A DNA stretch of 64,000 nucleotides. It comes from Anaerobacillus arseniciselenatis. GTDB taxonomy: Bacteria; Bacillota; Bacilli; Bacillales; Anaerobacillaceae. Each line of letters begins with the position of its first letter. Position 1 is the first letter of the stretch. Where the stretch lies: contig NZ_MLQQ01000042.1 in NCBI RefSeq assembly GCF_001865995.1, positions 240,109-304,108 of the forward strand, read 5' to 3'. The notes beneath the pieces were generated by a model that worked only from the letters and a program-made list of their open reading frames with translations, was not told where the DNA came from and did no database searches. This document shows positions 18,380-27,549 of the stretch, piece after piece. The translations under genes and the position numbers were made by a program.

Positions 18380-19955
18380 TGATTTTCAAATTTCGAATGA
18401 TATTAAAAAAGCTATTAAGGACATGGGTTTCGAAGCTCCGTCTCCTATTCAAGAAAAAGTAATACCGGTTATTTTAGAAGGTGGAGACGTGATTGGACAA
18501 GCGCAAACAGGGACTGGAAAAACGGCGGCCTTCGGTATTCCTTTATTAAATAAAGTGACGAATGCTCCTTATGTTCAATCGATTATTTTAACTCCTACAA
18601 GAGAACTTGCTATTCAAGTGGCTGGGGAATTACAAAAGTTATCTAAACATAAAAGAACTCGAACATTACCGATATACGGTGGTCAATCAATCGGCCATCA
18701 AATTCGCGCTTTAAAGCAGGGGGTTCATGTTGTTATTGGAACGCCTGGTCGAGTACTAGATCACCTTCGTAGAAAAACTTTAAAGTTAGATCGAGTTCAT
18801 ACGGTGGTGTTGGATGAAGCTGATGAAATGCTAGATATGGGCTTTGTTGAAGACATTGAATCAATACTTAAAGAAGTAAATACTGACCGTCAAACGCTTC
18901 TATTTTCAGCGACAATGCCTAATGAAATTATGAAGCTGTCACGAAAGTATATGAATCAACCTAAAGTAGTTTCGATTAATAAAGGGGAAGTGACTGCGCC
19001 TTCCATTAATCAAGTATATTTTAAAGTGTTAGAGAAAAATAAACTAGAGTCACTGTGCCGTATCATTGACAGTGAGGATATAGAATTAGGAATTATATTT
19101 TGCCGAACAAAAAAAGGCGTTGCTGAGCTTACAGAAGCATTACAAGCGAGAGGTTACATGGCAGATGGCCTTCATGGTGACTTAACACAAATGCAACGTG
19201 ACAGCGTTATGAAAAAGTTTCGTGATACGACGATTGAGTTTTTAATAGCAACAGATGTTGCTGCTCGTGGGATTGATGTAGAGAATGTCACACATGTTAT
19301 TAACTATGATATACCTCAAGACCCTGAGAGTTATGTTCATCGTATCGGGCGTACCGGTCGTGCTGGAAGAAAAGGTTTAGCATTGACGTTAGTTACGCCA
19401 AGAGAAATGAAGCATTTACGTTCGATTGAGTCTGAAATAAAAATGTCTTTACCTTCTCAAGAAATACCGAGCATTGAAGATGTCGTAGAGAAGCAACAAG
19501 AATCTTGGAAGCAGCAATTAGTTCATATTATCGAGTCAAATGAACAACCTGCTTTTTTCAATCCGTTAGTCAATGAAATGTTAAGTGAGCACTCGCCAGA
19601 AAAAGTCGTAGGTGCGCTTATGAAACTTGCATTCCATCATGAGTTTGAAGCAGATGATGACAGTTATAATTTTGGTGATACTGGTGCGGCAAAAGGAATG
19701 GTTCGTTTCTTTATTAACGTAGGACGAAATGTTCAGCTCACTCCTAAAATCATTATAGATGAAGTTGCTGAACTTGTTGGGATTGCTCCAAAGTCAATTG
19801 GTAGAATAGATATATTCGAAAATTTCACCTTTGTAGAGGTACCAGAAGACAGTGCACCATTTGTTTATGAGGCGCTTCGTTATTCACGGTTAAATGGTGC
19901 TCGAGTTAATTTAGAACCCGCAAAACCAAGACCGAAAAAAACAAAGAAATTCTAG
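18366..19955 (+). CDS. DEAD-box RNA helicase with C-terminal DbpA-type RNA-binding domain
   Basis: About 529 residues. Helicase core: the Q-motif region FEAPSPIQEKVIP, Walker A AQTGTGKT, PTRELA, LDEADEMLDMGF (DEAD), SAT, the domain-2 motif VAARGIDVENV and HRIGRTGRAGRKG. The C-terminal segment GMVRFFINVGRNVQLTP...IGRIDIFENFTFVEVPED (about 435-505) matches the DbpA RNA-binding domain, which in DbpA/YxiN targets helix 92 of 23S rRNA. ATG 18366 has AAAGGTGG eight bases upstream; a GTG at 18354 lies within that site. It overlaps the end of cinA and separates it from recA, which are adjacent in B. subtilis. Confidence 0.9.
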   Translation: MMYFDDFQISNDIKKAIKDMGFEAPSPIQEKVIPVILEGGDVIGQAQTGTGKTAAFGIPLLNKVTNAPYVQSIILTPTRELAIQVAGELQKLSKHKRTRTLPIYGGQSIGHQIRALKQGVHVVIGTPGRVLDHLRRKTLKLDRVHTVVLDEADEMLDMGFVEDIESILKEVNTDRQTLLFSATMPNEIMKLSRKYMNQPKVVSINKGEVTAPSINQVYFKVLEKNKLESLCRIIDSEDIELGIIFCRTKKGVAELTEALQARGYMADGLHGDLTQMQRDSVMKKFRDTTIEFLIATDVAARGIDVENVTHVINYDIPQDPESYVHRIGRTGRAGRKGLALTLVTPREMKHLRSIESEIKMSLPSQEIPSIEDVVEKQQESWKQQLVHIIESNEQPAFFNPLVNEMLSEHSPEKVVGALMKLAFHHEFEADDDSYNFGDTGAAKGMVRFFINVGRNVQLTPKIIIDEVAELVGIAPKSIGRIDIFENFTFVEVPEDSAPFVYEALRYSRLNGARVNLEPAKPRPKKTKKF

Positions 19956-20095
19956 TTTGATAAATATCATTAAAAAGGGCTGGATCCTTTATAAAATACT
20001 TCACATAAAACATTTTATTTGTGTTTTCGTTGAACGTTATTTTATGCTTAAGGGTGTTAGGCCTTTTTTTTGCCCGAGGGGCATCTTTCCCTTTT

Positions 20096-20235
20096 CTTGT
20101 CTAGCGCTAGCACCTAGCTTCTCGATCGTTTCGGTCCAGCAAGGTTTGCCTATTCATGAAGAGTTTCAGAGAGGAGGCAAAACGTTGCTGGACCTCCTAC
20201 GCTGTTCGAAGCTGAACAAGGCACCTTCGCTTTTA
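20096..20235 (+). repeat. Family D element, long copy (D4)
   Basis: CTTGTCTAGCGCTAGCACC begins the element and GGCACCTTCGCTTTT ends it. Inside, GGTCCAGCAA pairs with TTGCTGGACC as a ten-base inverted repeat. The 94-codon open frame across 19957-20241 is the read-through of this element and not a gene that I would call. Confidence 0.6.
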
Positions 20236-20248
20236 AAATAAAAAAATA

Positions 20249-20299
20249 CGAATAAATGTTCGGAAAGCTATTGGCAAATCTCAAAAAACAAGTTATGAT
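20249..20299 (+). promoter_or_regulatory. recA promoter with upstream SOS (LexA) box
   Basis: The SOS box CGAATAAATGTTCG (20249-20262) matches the Bacillus consensus CGAACRNRYGTTYC at 12 of 14 positions. The sigma-A promoter is TTGGCA (20271-20276), a 17-base spacer, then TATGAT (20294-20299). Confidence 0.85.
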
Positions 20300-20361
20300 A
20301 GTAATGTAGTTTTGATTGAGACAATAAATAATAATTAATATATATAAGGAGAGATGAAACT

Positions 20362-21411
20362 ATGAGTGATCGTAAAGCAGCCTTAGATATGGCATTACGA
20401 CAAATTGAAAAACAGTTTGGAAAAGGTTCTGTTATGAAGTTAGGGGAACAGGCAGAAAGAAAAGTATCAACAGTCTCTACTGGAGCATTAGCAGTTGATA
20501 TAGCCCTTGGAGTAGGTGGATACCCGAAAGGTAGAATTGTAGAAATATACGGCCCTGAATCTTCAGGTAAGACAACAGTAGCACTTCATGCTATCGCTGA
20601 AGTACAACGACAAGGTGGACAAGCTGCCTTTATCGATGCAGAACATGCTCTTGACCCAGTTTATGCACAAAATTTAGGAGTAAACATTGATGAGTTATTA
20701 CTTTCACAACCTGATACAGGTGAGCAGGCCTTAGAAATTGCAGAGGCATTAGTACGTAGTGGAGCTGTAGATATTTTAGTTGTCGACTCGGTAGCTGCGC
20801 TTGTTCCAAAAGCAGAAATTGAAGGGGAAATGGGAGATAGTCACGTCGGACTACAAGCTCGATTAATGTCGCAAGCATTAAGAAAACTTTCAGGTGCTAT
20901 TAATAAATCAAAAACGATTGCGATCTTTATTAACCAAATTCGTGAAAAAGTCGGAGTAATGTTTGGAAACCCTGAGACTACTCCAGGTGGTCGTGCCCTG
21001 AAGTTCTATTCGTCTGTACGCCTTGAAGTGCGTAGAGCAGAAGTTTTAAAGCAAGGTAATGACATGGTTGGTAATAAAACAAAAGTAAAAGTAGTAAAAA
21101 ATAAAGTAGCTCCACCATTTAAAGTAGCTGAAGTTGATATTATGTACGGTGAAGGGATTTCTCGTGAAGGGTCAATTTTAGATATTGGCTCTGACCTAGA
21201 TATCGTTCAAAAAAGTGGTGCATGGTATTCCTATAATGAAGAGCGCTTAGGCCAAGGAAGAGAAAATTCTAAGCAATTTTTGAAGGAGAATACTGATATT
21301 ACCGAAGCAATTGAAACAAAGATCCGTGAACATTACGGATTAAATGGTGAAATCAAAGTAGATGCACCTTCAGAAGATGAATTTGCAGATGTACCTTTAG
21401 ATTTAAAATAA
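20362..21411 (+). CDS. recA: Recombinase RecA
   Basis: Strand-exchange ATPase and SOS co-protease. At 349 residues it has Walker [10 protein letters not shown] (about 67-75), [24 protein letters not shown], the L2 region [20 protein letters not shown], and an acidic C-terminal tail ([12 protein letters not shown]). The start ATG 20362 follows AAGGAGAG. The upstream SOS box shows LexA control. Confidence 0.98.
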   Translation: MSDRKAALDMALRQIEKQFGKGSVMKLGEQAERKVSTVSTGALAVDIALGVGGYPKGRIVEIYGPESSGKTTVALHAIAEVQRQGGQAAFIDAEHALDPVYAQNLGVNIDELLLSQPDTGEQALEIAEALVRSGAVDILVVDSVAALVPKAEIEGEMGDSHVGLQARLMSQALRKLSGAINKSKTIAIFINQIREKVGVMFGNPETTPGGRALKFYSSVRLEVRRAEVLKQGNDMVGNKTKVKVVKNKVAPPFKVAEVDIMYGEGISREGSILDIGSDLDIVQKSGAWYSYNEERLGQGRENSKQFLKENTDITEAIETKIREHYGLNGEIKVDAPSEDEFADVPLDLK

Positions 21412-21416
21412 TATAT

Positions 21417-21489
21417 TAAAAGGGCTAGTAGCCGAGGGGCATTTAGAAGTTTATGACGAAATAATTCCCCCTGCTTCTAGCTTTTTTTG
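21417..21489 (+). terminator. Terminator after recA
   Basis: GCTAGTAGC and GCTTCTAGC arms, supported by inner GAGGGG/CCCCCT pairing, are followed by TTTTTTTG. Confidence 0.6.
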
Positions 21490-21494
21490 TTGGT

Positions 21495-21700
21495 AAGTTA
21501 GTTGTTTGTTTGTCCGGCATATACATTCTAGATAGTGACGATAAATCGTCATGAAGGTTTTGTATGAAAAAAGGAGGATGATTTCGTGAACGAGCGTCTG
21601 AGATTCGGTAGAAGGTCACAGCGAAGTGAGGGAAAGTATCCACCTTTTCAAGTTAGATGGTGACGATGCTTCGTCATGCTGGATTTGTATGGAAAAATAA
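21495..21700 (+). repeat. Family B hairpin element (B3)
   Basis: The left palindrome TGACGATAAATCGTCA (21536-21551) is followed by the GTTTTGTATGAAAAA box, the arms AAAAGGAGGATGATTTC (21569-21585) and GAAAGTATCCACCTTTT (21632-21648), then a second palindrome TGACGATGCTTCGTCA (21661-21676). The loop keeps GTGAACGAGCGTCTGAGATT and GAAGGTCACAGCGAAGTGAG. The rest of the 21412-21934 gap is AT-rich, with no gene seen. Confidence 0.75.
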
Positions 21701-21934
21701 GTTTATTGTTTTTCTGTAAAATCACTTGATTTAACGTTTAGAACTTATAAATATTGACAAAGCTTGACAATAACATTATCCAATTATACAATTGTGAAGA
21801 ATACCGCATTTTACTATTGGCTATTTTTTTTATAAACGTAAGAAAAGTAACCTGTGCTGGATGTGCACACCGATAATGAATGAAATAATGTATGATGAAA
21901 ACCCAACAATTAGATAGCAAGAGGAGGTGAAAGT

Positions 21935-23500
21935 ATGGACAACATTTTTGTACTCATCTTCATTTTGCTTGTCTCTGTGGCCATAGGTGCAGTTGTTGGA
22001 TATCTTGTTAGAAAATCCATTGCAGAAGCGAAAATTTCTAGTGCGGAACATGCAGCAAAACAAATTATTGAAGAAAGTAAACGTGAGGCAGATCGACTAA
22101 AGAAGGAAGCGATCCTTGAAGGAAAGGACGAGATCCATAAATTACGTCAAGATGCTGAACGTGATGTTCGTGAACGAAGAAATGAGATTCAAAAACAAGA
22201 GAATCGTTTGGTACAAAAAGAAGAGATCCTTGACCGTAAAAGTGAAACCTTAGATAAAAAAGAGGAATCATTGGAAAAGAGAGAGGAAGCTCTCACCAAA
22301 AAACAACGACATATTGAAGAGATGGATAGCAAAGTGGAGGAACTCTTACAAAAGCAGCAAACTGAGCTAGAACGTATTTCAGGTTTCACTAGAGAAGAAG
22401 CTAGAGAAATTATTATGAAAGACGTTAAAGATGAGTTAACTCACGAAACAGCATTAATGGTAAAAGATTTAGTGAGCCGTGCGAAAGAAGAAGCAGATAA
22501 AAAGGCGAAAGAAATTGTTTCACTGGCTATTCAACGTTGTTCAGCAGATCACGTTGCTGAGACTACGGTATCAGTAGTAAATCTTCCTAATGATGAAATG
22601 AAGGGAAGAATTATTGGACGCGAAGGCCGAAACATTCGAGCACTTGAAACATTAACTGGAATTGATCTCATTATTGATGATACACCTGAAGCAGTAATTC
22701 TTTCCGGATTTGATCCAATAAGAAGGGAAATCGCCCGTACTGCTCTTGAAAAGTTAGTTCAAGATGGTAGAATTCACCCAGCTCGTATTGAAGAGATGGT
22801 GGATAAGTCAAGACGTGAAGTTGATGAAATGATTAGAGAATATGGTGAACAAACGACATTTGAAGTTGGAATCCATGGCTTACATCCAGATTTAATCAAA
22901 ATTTTAGGGCGCCTTAAATTTAGAACGAGTTATGGACAAAATGTTCTTAAACACTCGATTGAGGTTTCTCAATTAGCTGGAATTATGGTGGCAGAATTAG
23001 GGGAAGATGTTCAACTGGCGAAAAGAGCGGGACTTCTCCATGATATAGGTAAAGCGATTGATCACGAAGTAGAAGGAAGTCATGTTGAGATTGGTGTTGA
23101 ATTAGCTACTAAATACAAGGAACATCCAGTTGTTATTAATAGTATTGCTTCACACCATGGAGACACTGAGGCGACATCTATTATCGCGAGTCTTGTTGCA
23201 GCGGCCGATGCCCTTTCAGCAGCAAGACCGGGAGCAAGACGTGAAACACTCGAGACGTATATTCGTCGTCTAGAGAAGCTAGAAGAAATTTCTGAGTCTT
23301 TTGATGGTGTTGAGAAAACATTTGCCATCCAAGCAGGGCGTGAAGTTAGGATTATGGTCAAGCCTGAAATGGTTGATGATGGTCAATCCTATCGCCTAGC
23401 ACGTGATATTACTAAGAAAATTGAAGAAGAGCTTGACTACCCTGGTCACATAAAAGTAACCGTTATTCGTGAAACTAGAGCAGTCGAGTATGCAAAATAA
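21935..23500 (+). CDS. rny: Ribonuclease Y
   Basis: Membrane-anchored endoribonuclease that starts mRNA decay. The 521-residue protein has an N-terminal membrane helix (about 3-25), a long coiled coil (about 30-190), a KH domain ([26 protein letters not shown], about 228-255) and an HD domain with [12 protein letters not shown] near 368. The start ATG 21935 follows GAGGAGGTG. It is followed by a terminator, so ymdB has its own promoter or relies on read-through. Confidence 0.96.
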   Translation: MDNIFVLIFILLVSVAIGAVVGYLVRKSIAEAKISSAEHAAKQIIEESKREADRLKKEAILEGKDEIHKLRQDAERDVRERRNEIQKQENRLVQKEEILDRKSETLDKKEESLEKREEALTKKQRHIEEMDSKVEELLQKQQTELERISGFTREEAREIIMKDVKDELTHETALMVKDLVSRAKEEADKKAKEIVSLAIQRCSADHVAETTVSVVNLPNDEMKGRIIGREGRNIRALETLTGIDLIIDDTPEAVILSGFDPIRREIARTALEKLVQDGRIHPARIEEMVDKSRREVDEMIREYGEQTTFEVGIHGLHPDLIKILGRLKFRTSYGQNVLKHSIEVSQLAGIMVAELGEDVQLAKRAGLLHDIGKAIDHEVEGSHVEIGVELATKYKEHPVVINSIASHHGDTEATSIIASLVAAADALSAARPGARRETLETYIRRLEKLEEISESFDGVEKTFAIQAGREVRIMVKPEMVDDGQSYRLARDITKKIEEELDYPGHIKVTVIRETRAVEYAK

Positions 23501-23526
23501 AGTGGCCACCCGCCACTTTATTTTTT
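23499..23526 (+). terminator. Terminator after rny
   Basis: The AAAGTGGC and GCCACTTT arms overlap the rny stop and are followed by ATTTTTTC. Confidence 0.85.
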
Positions 23527-23671
23527 CATTTATGCGTTGGTTACTATAGTTAAAATAAAGAACCAACGAGATTTATAAATAATGGGTTTTGTGAATTTGA
23601 TATTCATTGGTTTAAAATGATATATATGATAAAATCCAAAACAAAAGTACATACATAGAGGTGCATTAAAA

Positions 23672-24466
23672 ATGAGAATATTATTTATTGGTGATGTTGT
23701 AGGTTCTCCTGGTCGCCAGATGCTTACAACTTATTTACCAAAACTAAGAAGTAAATATAAACCGACGGTCACGATCGTAAATGGTGAAAACTCGGCATCA
23801 GGAAAAGGAATTACTGAAAAAATATATAAACAAATTCTTGACTTAGGTGCACAAGTTGTAACCTTAGGTAACCATACTTGGGATCAACGAGACCTTATAG
23901 AAGTAATTGACCATTGCCCAAATTTAGTACGTCCAGCAAATTTTCCAGAAGAAGTGCCTGGGCAAGGATATAAAATTATTAAAGTGAACGAAATAGAAAT
24001 TGGTGTTATTAATATTCAAGGTAGAACTTTTTTACCACCACTAGACTGCCCATTTAAAAAAGTAGATCAGTTAATTGCAGAAATTAAAAAAAGAACGCCG
24101 ATTATTTTTGTTGATTTTCACGCGGAAGCAACGAGTGAAAAACAGGCGATGGGATGGTACTTAGATGGACGAGTTTCTGCGGTAGTAGGAACGCATACGC
24201 ATGTTCAAACTGGTGATTTTCGTATTTTACCGAACAAAACAGCTTATATAACTGATGTTGGCATGACAGGCCCTTATGATGGCATATTAGGAATGGAGCG
24301 TGAAGCGGTGTTGAAAAAGTTTATAACGAGCCTGCCAGTTAAATTTGAAGTAGCAAAAGGAAGAGAGCAATTAAATGGTGTTATTATTGATATTGATGAG
24401 AAAAACGGTGCAGCAAAATCGATAAAACCAATTATTATTAATGAAGATCACCCGTTTTTTGACTGA
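23672..24466 (+). CDS. ymdB: Metallophosphoesterase YmdB
   Basis: A 264-residue calcineurin-like phosphodiesterase. Metal ligands are visible in FIGDVVGSPGR (D7), VNGENSASGKG (about 37-47), LGNHTWDQ (about 66-73), DFHAEATSEK (about 149-158) and GTHTHVQTGD (about 172-181). B. subtilis YmdB hydrolyses 2',3'-cyclic nucleotides and affects the biofilm/motility choice. The start ATG 23672 follows AGAGGTG. Its position between rny and spoVS is conserved. Confidence 0.94.
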   Translation: MRILFIGDVVGSPGRQMLTTYLPKLRSKYKPTVTIVNGENSASGKGITEKIYKQILDLGAQVVTLGNHTWDQRDLIEVIDHCPNLVRPANFPEEVPGQGYKIIKVNEIEIGVINIQGRTFLPPLDCPFKKVDQLIAEIKKRTPIIFVDFHAEATSEKQAMGWYLDGRVSAVVGTHTHVQTGDFRILPNKTAYITDVGMTGPYDGILGMEREAVLKKFITSLPVKFEVAKGREQLNGVIIDIDEKNGAAKSIKPIIINEDHPFFD

Positions 24467-24548
24467 CCTCCATATGGGTGGAAGCCACTAGTTTTCGAGG
24501 ACCTTCCCAACGAGTCTCCGTTTTTATTGTTACCTATTTGTTGAATTT

Positions 24549-24573
24549 AGGAATATCGCGTTCATTTTTGAAT
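24549..24573 (+). promoter_or_regulatory. Candidate sigma-H promoter for spoVS
   Basis: AGGAATA (24549-24555) and TGAAT (24569-24573) are 13 bases apart, resembling the sigma-H pattern AGGAWWT-N12-14-RGAAT. spoVS is a sigma-H gene in B. subtilis. Confidence 0.45.
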
Positions 24574-24684
24574 ATATACTGTACAAGGCAATATAAGTAC
24601 CGAGAGCACATTACAAACACTGAAGAAGATCTTATCATTCCACTAATGATAAACATTGTCTTATATCATTAAGGAGGTTCAGAA

Positions 24685-24945
24685 ATGGAAGTATTAAAAG
24701 TTTCAGCAAAATCTAATCCAAATTCAGTAGCTGGTGCCCTTGCAGGTGTTATTCGTGAACGAGGTGCTGCGGAAATTCAGGCCATTGGAGCAGGCGCACT
24801 AAACCAATCTATTAAGGCTATAGCAATAGCGAGAGGATTCGTAGCACCGAGTGGAATTGATTTAATTTGCGTACCTGCCTTTACAGACATACAAATTGAT
24901 GGAGAAGAGCGTACAGCAATAAAATTAATTATTGAACCTAGGTAG
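24685..24945 (+). CDS. spoVS: Stage V sporulation protein S
   Basis: The 86-residue Alba-like protein (MEVLKVSAKSNPNSVAGALAG..., ALNQSIKAIAIARG) has the invariant size and sequence of SpoVS, which affects spore coat assembly and septation. The start ATG 24685 follows AAGGAGG. A terminator follows immediately, so it is monocistronic at its 3' end. Confidence 0.97.
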   Translation: MEVLKVSAKSNPNSVAGALAGVIRERGAAEIQAIGAGALNQSIKAIAIARGFVAPSGIDLICVPAFTDIQIDGEERTAIKLIIEPR

Positions 24946-24948
24946 TGT

Positions 24949-24980
24949 AAAGAGGTTGACAAATGTCAACCTCTTTTAAG
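24949..24980 (+). terminator. Terminator after spoVS
   Basis: The perfect 12-base arms AAAGAGGTTGAC and GTCAACCTCTTT have a four-base loop and a following T run. Confidence 0.92.
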
Positions 24981-24982
24981 TT

Positions 24983-25099
24983 AGTGAATTTCATAATTAC
25001 CTTAAGTGAGCCATATCAAATTATCTGTAGTTGCGAGCGGTTTAGCGCAACTACAGATAGAAACTTAATGGCGAAAATATTGAATTATGAAATTCATTA
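24983..25099 (+). repeat. Family A dispersed element (A4)
   Basis: TGAATTTCATAATTA begins the element and TTGAATTATGAAATTCATTA ends it. The middle arms are GCCAT/ATGGC and the inner arms ATCTGTAGTTGCG/CGCAACTACAGAT. This is the second subtype, shared with 1-45 and 32091-32207. Confidence 0.8.
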
Positions 25100-25815
25100 A
25101 AGTTTATAAGTATTTTTAAATTAAGTTCAAATTTTCAAATAAATATTAGCATTACTAGTAGATGAATGTTAAAATAAACAATAGTTACGCTAATTGGTGT
25201 TCGCTATAGTGTAATTAAAACTTTTTAATTTTTTTGCAGGATTTTCATCATTAGTGGTGAAATCTTATAATGTGACAAAATATTTAATTTTGTTTGTCAA
25301 ATTTGTAACAGCAGAAGGTTGTGATGCTATGGTCAAATGAAGCCTAGATCATTCGTTTAAAGGGAGCATGACGCTCTTTTGAAACCGCTTTCTCTTGAGT
25401 GGAGATGGTAGGACGTTTTTTTAAATGAATAACGATAGAGTAAAAAGAATAATTGTAGTGTAAAAGGAGTTACTATATTTGCCTTTTATTGCATCACAAC
25501 ATATCGATGAACCATTTTTGATAAATTTCGCTTTACATAAATTGTGCTGCAATAAATAAACCTAACTGTCAAAATTAATTTGAATTTTTGACATGGAAGG
25601 AGCAAACATAACCTGTGCGCTAAGCTAGAAATTCTAAGCTTCATGTGACAAAAAAGTAGGTTATATTTTATCCTAATTAAAAAACAAGAAATTCTTGATT
25701 TTTCGGTCTTTTAAGTCTATCATTGTAATCGTTCAGAGCTTTTAACAAATTTGTCACAATTTCTACTATATGTTGTGACAAAAGATACTGTCATTTACCA
25801 AAAGGGGTGGAGAAC
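25100..25815 (+). promoter_or_regulatory. Long regulatory region upstream of the 2-oxoacid:ferredoxin oxidoreductase
   Basis: No convincing gene is present, but control signals are dense. TGTGACAAA occurs at 25271, 25644 and 25774 on the + strand, and its complement TTTGTCACA at 25750. The last two form TTTGTCACAA-N13-TTGTGACAAA around a TTAACA-N16-TACTAT promoter-like pair (25742-25769). A separate inverted repeat TGTCAAAA-N11-TTTTGACA lies at 25567-25593, an ATAACCT/AGGTTAT stem at 25608-25664, a GAGC/GCTC hairpin near 25360, and a CcpA-like cre match TGAAACCGCTTTCT at 25380-25393. A 26-codon open frame (25479-25559, TTG start after AAAGGAG) is possible but unsupported. Confidence 0.5.
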
Positions 25816-27549
25816 ATGATCAATCAACTTTCCTGGAAAGTTGGAGGACAACAAGGGGAAGGTATTGAAAGTACTGGTGAAATTTTTGCCATAGCTTTAA
25901 ATCGTCAAGGCTTTTATTTATACGGGTATCGTCACTTTTCTTCTCGTATTAAAGGTGGACATACTAACAATAAAATACGAGTAAGTACGAAAGCACTTAA
26001 CTCAATTTCAGATGATTTAGATATTTTAGTAGCTTTTGATCAAGAAACGATAGATGTTAATGTTCATGAATTAAATAATGGTGGAGTTGTTATTGCAGAC
26101 TCGAAGTTTGATCCGAAAGTTCCTGAAAACTCAAATGCAACATTGTATGCGGTTCCATTTACGGAAATCGCTAATGAGTTAGGAACTTCTCTAATGAAAA
26201 ACATGGTTGCGGTAGGAGCTTCTAGTGCAATATTAGGTTTATCTCACGAAGTATACCGTGAAGTAGTAGAAGAAATCTTTTCTCGTAAAGGAAGTTCAGT
26301 AGTAGAAAAGAATATGGAAGCCATTAAACGTGGTGCTGAATTTTTACAAGAAGCTGCTGGTGATCAAGCAAAATCATTCGAACTTGAAAAAGCAGATGGT
26401 AAAAAGCGGATGTTTATGATCGGAAACCATGCAGTGGCTTTAGGTGCTCTTGCTGGGGGAGCAAGATTTATGCCAGCATATCCTATCACACCTGCTTCTG
26501 AAATTATGGAATACTTAACGAAAAAGTTGCCAGAATTTGGTGGGGCTGTTATACAAACGGAAGATGAAATCTCAGCTTGTACGATGGCAATCGGTGGTAA
26601 TTATGCTGGAGTTCGTACGTTAACTGCATCAAGTGGTCCTGGTTTATCATTAATGATGGAAGCGATCGGCTTAGCTGGTATTACGGAAATTCCTTTAGTT
26701 ATTGTTAATACTCAACGTGGAGGCCCAAGTACTGGACTTCCAACGAAACAGGAACAATCCGATTTAATGTCAATGATTTACGGTACGCACGGTGAAATTC
26801 CGAAAGTAGTGATCGCGCCTAGTACTGTAGAAGAATCTTTTTATGACACTGCAGAGGCGTTTAATATTGCCGAAGAATACCAGTGTCCAGTAATTGTTCT
26901 TACTGATTTAGCTTTAGCACTTGGTAAGCAAACGGTAGAACCTTTAGATCATAGTCGTGTTGAAATTCGAAGAGGGAAATTTGATTTTAATGCTGAATTA
27001 CCTGAAATAGATGATTATTTCAAGCGATATGAATTAACTGAAGATGGTGTTTCTACTCGAGTAGTACCTGGAATGAAAAATGGTATCCACCACGTAACAG
27101 GTGTAGAGCATAATGAGCAAGGAAAACCATCTGAAGATCCAACAAACCGTATTAATCAAATGAATAAGCGTTTAACAAAGCTTAATAGATTACATGAGAA
27201 TTTCTCTAACCCGATTTTCACGAATGCACCTCACGAGGAGTCTGATTTATTAATTATTGGATTTAACTCAACTAGAGGCACGATTGAGGAAGTCTTACCA
27301 CGGTTTGAGGAAGATGGATTAAAAGTGAACCACGCTCAAATACGTTTAGTTCATCCATTCCCGACGGATGAGCTGCAACCGTTAATCGACCGTGCAAAGA
27401 AAGTTGTCGTTGTTGAAAACAATGCAACTGGACAACTAGCAAACATTATTAAAATGAATGTTAATTGTAAGTTAGAAAATGTATTAAAGTATGATGGAAA
27501 TCCATTCTTACCTTCTGAAATTTATACTCAATGCAAGGAGTTGTTATAA
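25816..27549 (+). CDS. 2-oxoacid:ferredoxin oxidoreductase, fused gamma-alpha subunit
   Basis: Carries out oxidative decarboxylation of a 2-oxoacid (2-oxoglutarate or pyruvate) to the acyl-CoA with ferredoxin as acceptor. The 577 residues divide into the gamma domain first (about 1-175: WKVGGQQGEGIESTGE, RIKGGHTNNKIRVS), then the thiamine-dependent alpha (PYR) domain (about 195-450: GGARFMPAYPITPASEIMEYL, TQRGGPSTGLPTKQEQSDL), then a C-terminal transketolase-like domain. ATG 25816 follows AAAGGGG; GTG 25807 is the alternative. The beta subunit gene starts one base after its stop. KorA-like in architecture; the substrate cannot be fixed by eye. Confidence 0.88.
   Translation: MINQLSWKVGGQQGEGIESTGEIFAIALNRQGFYLYGYRHFSSRIKGGHTNNKIRVSTKALNSISDDLDILVAFDQETIDVNVHELNNGGVVIADSKFDPKVPENSNATLYAVPFTEIANELGTSLMKNMVAVGASSAILGLSHEVYREVVEEIFSRKGSSVVEKNMEAIKRGAEFLQEAAGDQAKSFELEKADGKKRMFMIGNHAVALGALAGGARFMPAYPITPASEIMEYLTKKLPEFGGAVIQTEDEISACTMAIGGNYAGVRTLTASSGPGLSLMMEAIGLAGITEIPLVIVNTQRGGPSTGLPTKQEQSDLMSMIYGTHGEIPKVVIAPSTVEESFYDTAEAFNIAEEYQCPVIVLTDLALALGKQTVEPLDHSRVEIRRGKFDFNAELPEIDDYFKRYELTEDGVSTRVVPGMKNGIHHVTGVEHNEQGKPSEDPTNRINQMNKRLTKLNRLHENFSNPIFTNAPHEESDLLIIGFNSTRGTIEEVLPRFEEDGLKVNHAQIRLVHPFPTDELQPLIDRAKKVVVVENNATGQLANIIKMNVNCKLENVLKYDGNPFLPSEIYTQCKELL

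Noticed and set aside
19957..20241. 94-codon open frame between the DEAD-box gene and recA
   Set aside because: It runs through a family D repeat with inverted repeats, lacks a ribosome-binding site and has no protein-like composition.
24478..24672. 64-codon open frame between ymdB and spoVS
   Set aside because: It overlaps the likely sigma-H promoter of spoVS, has no ribosome-binding site and no recognisable protein features.
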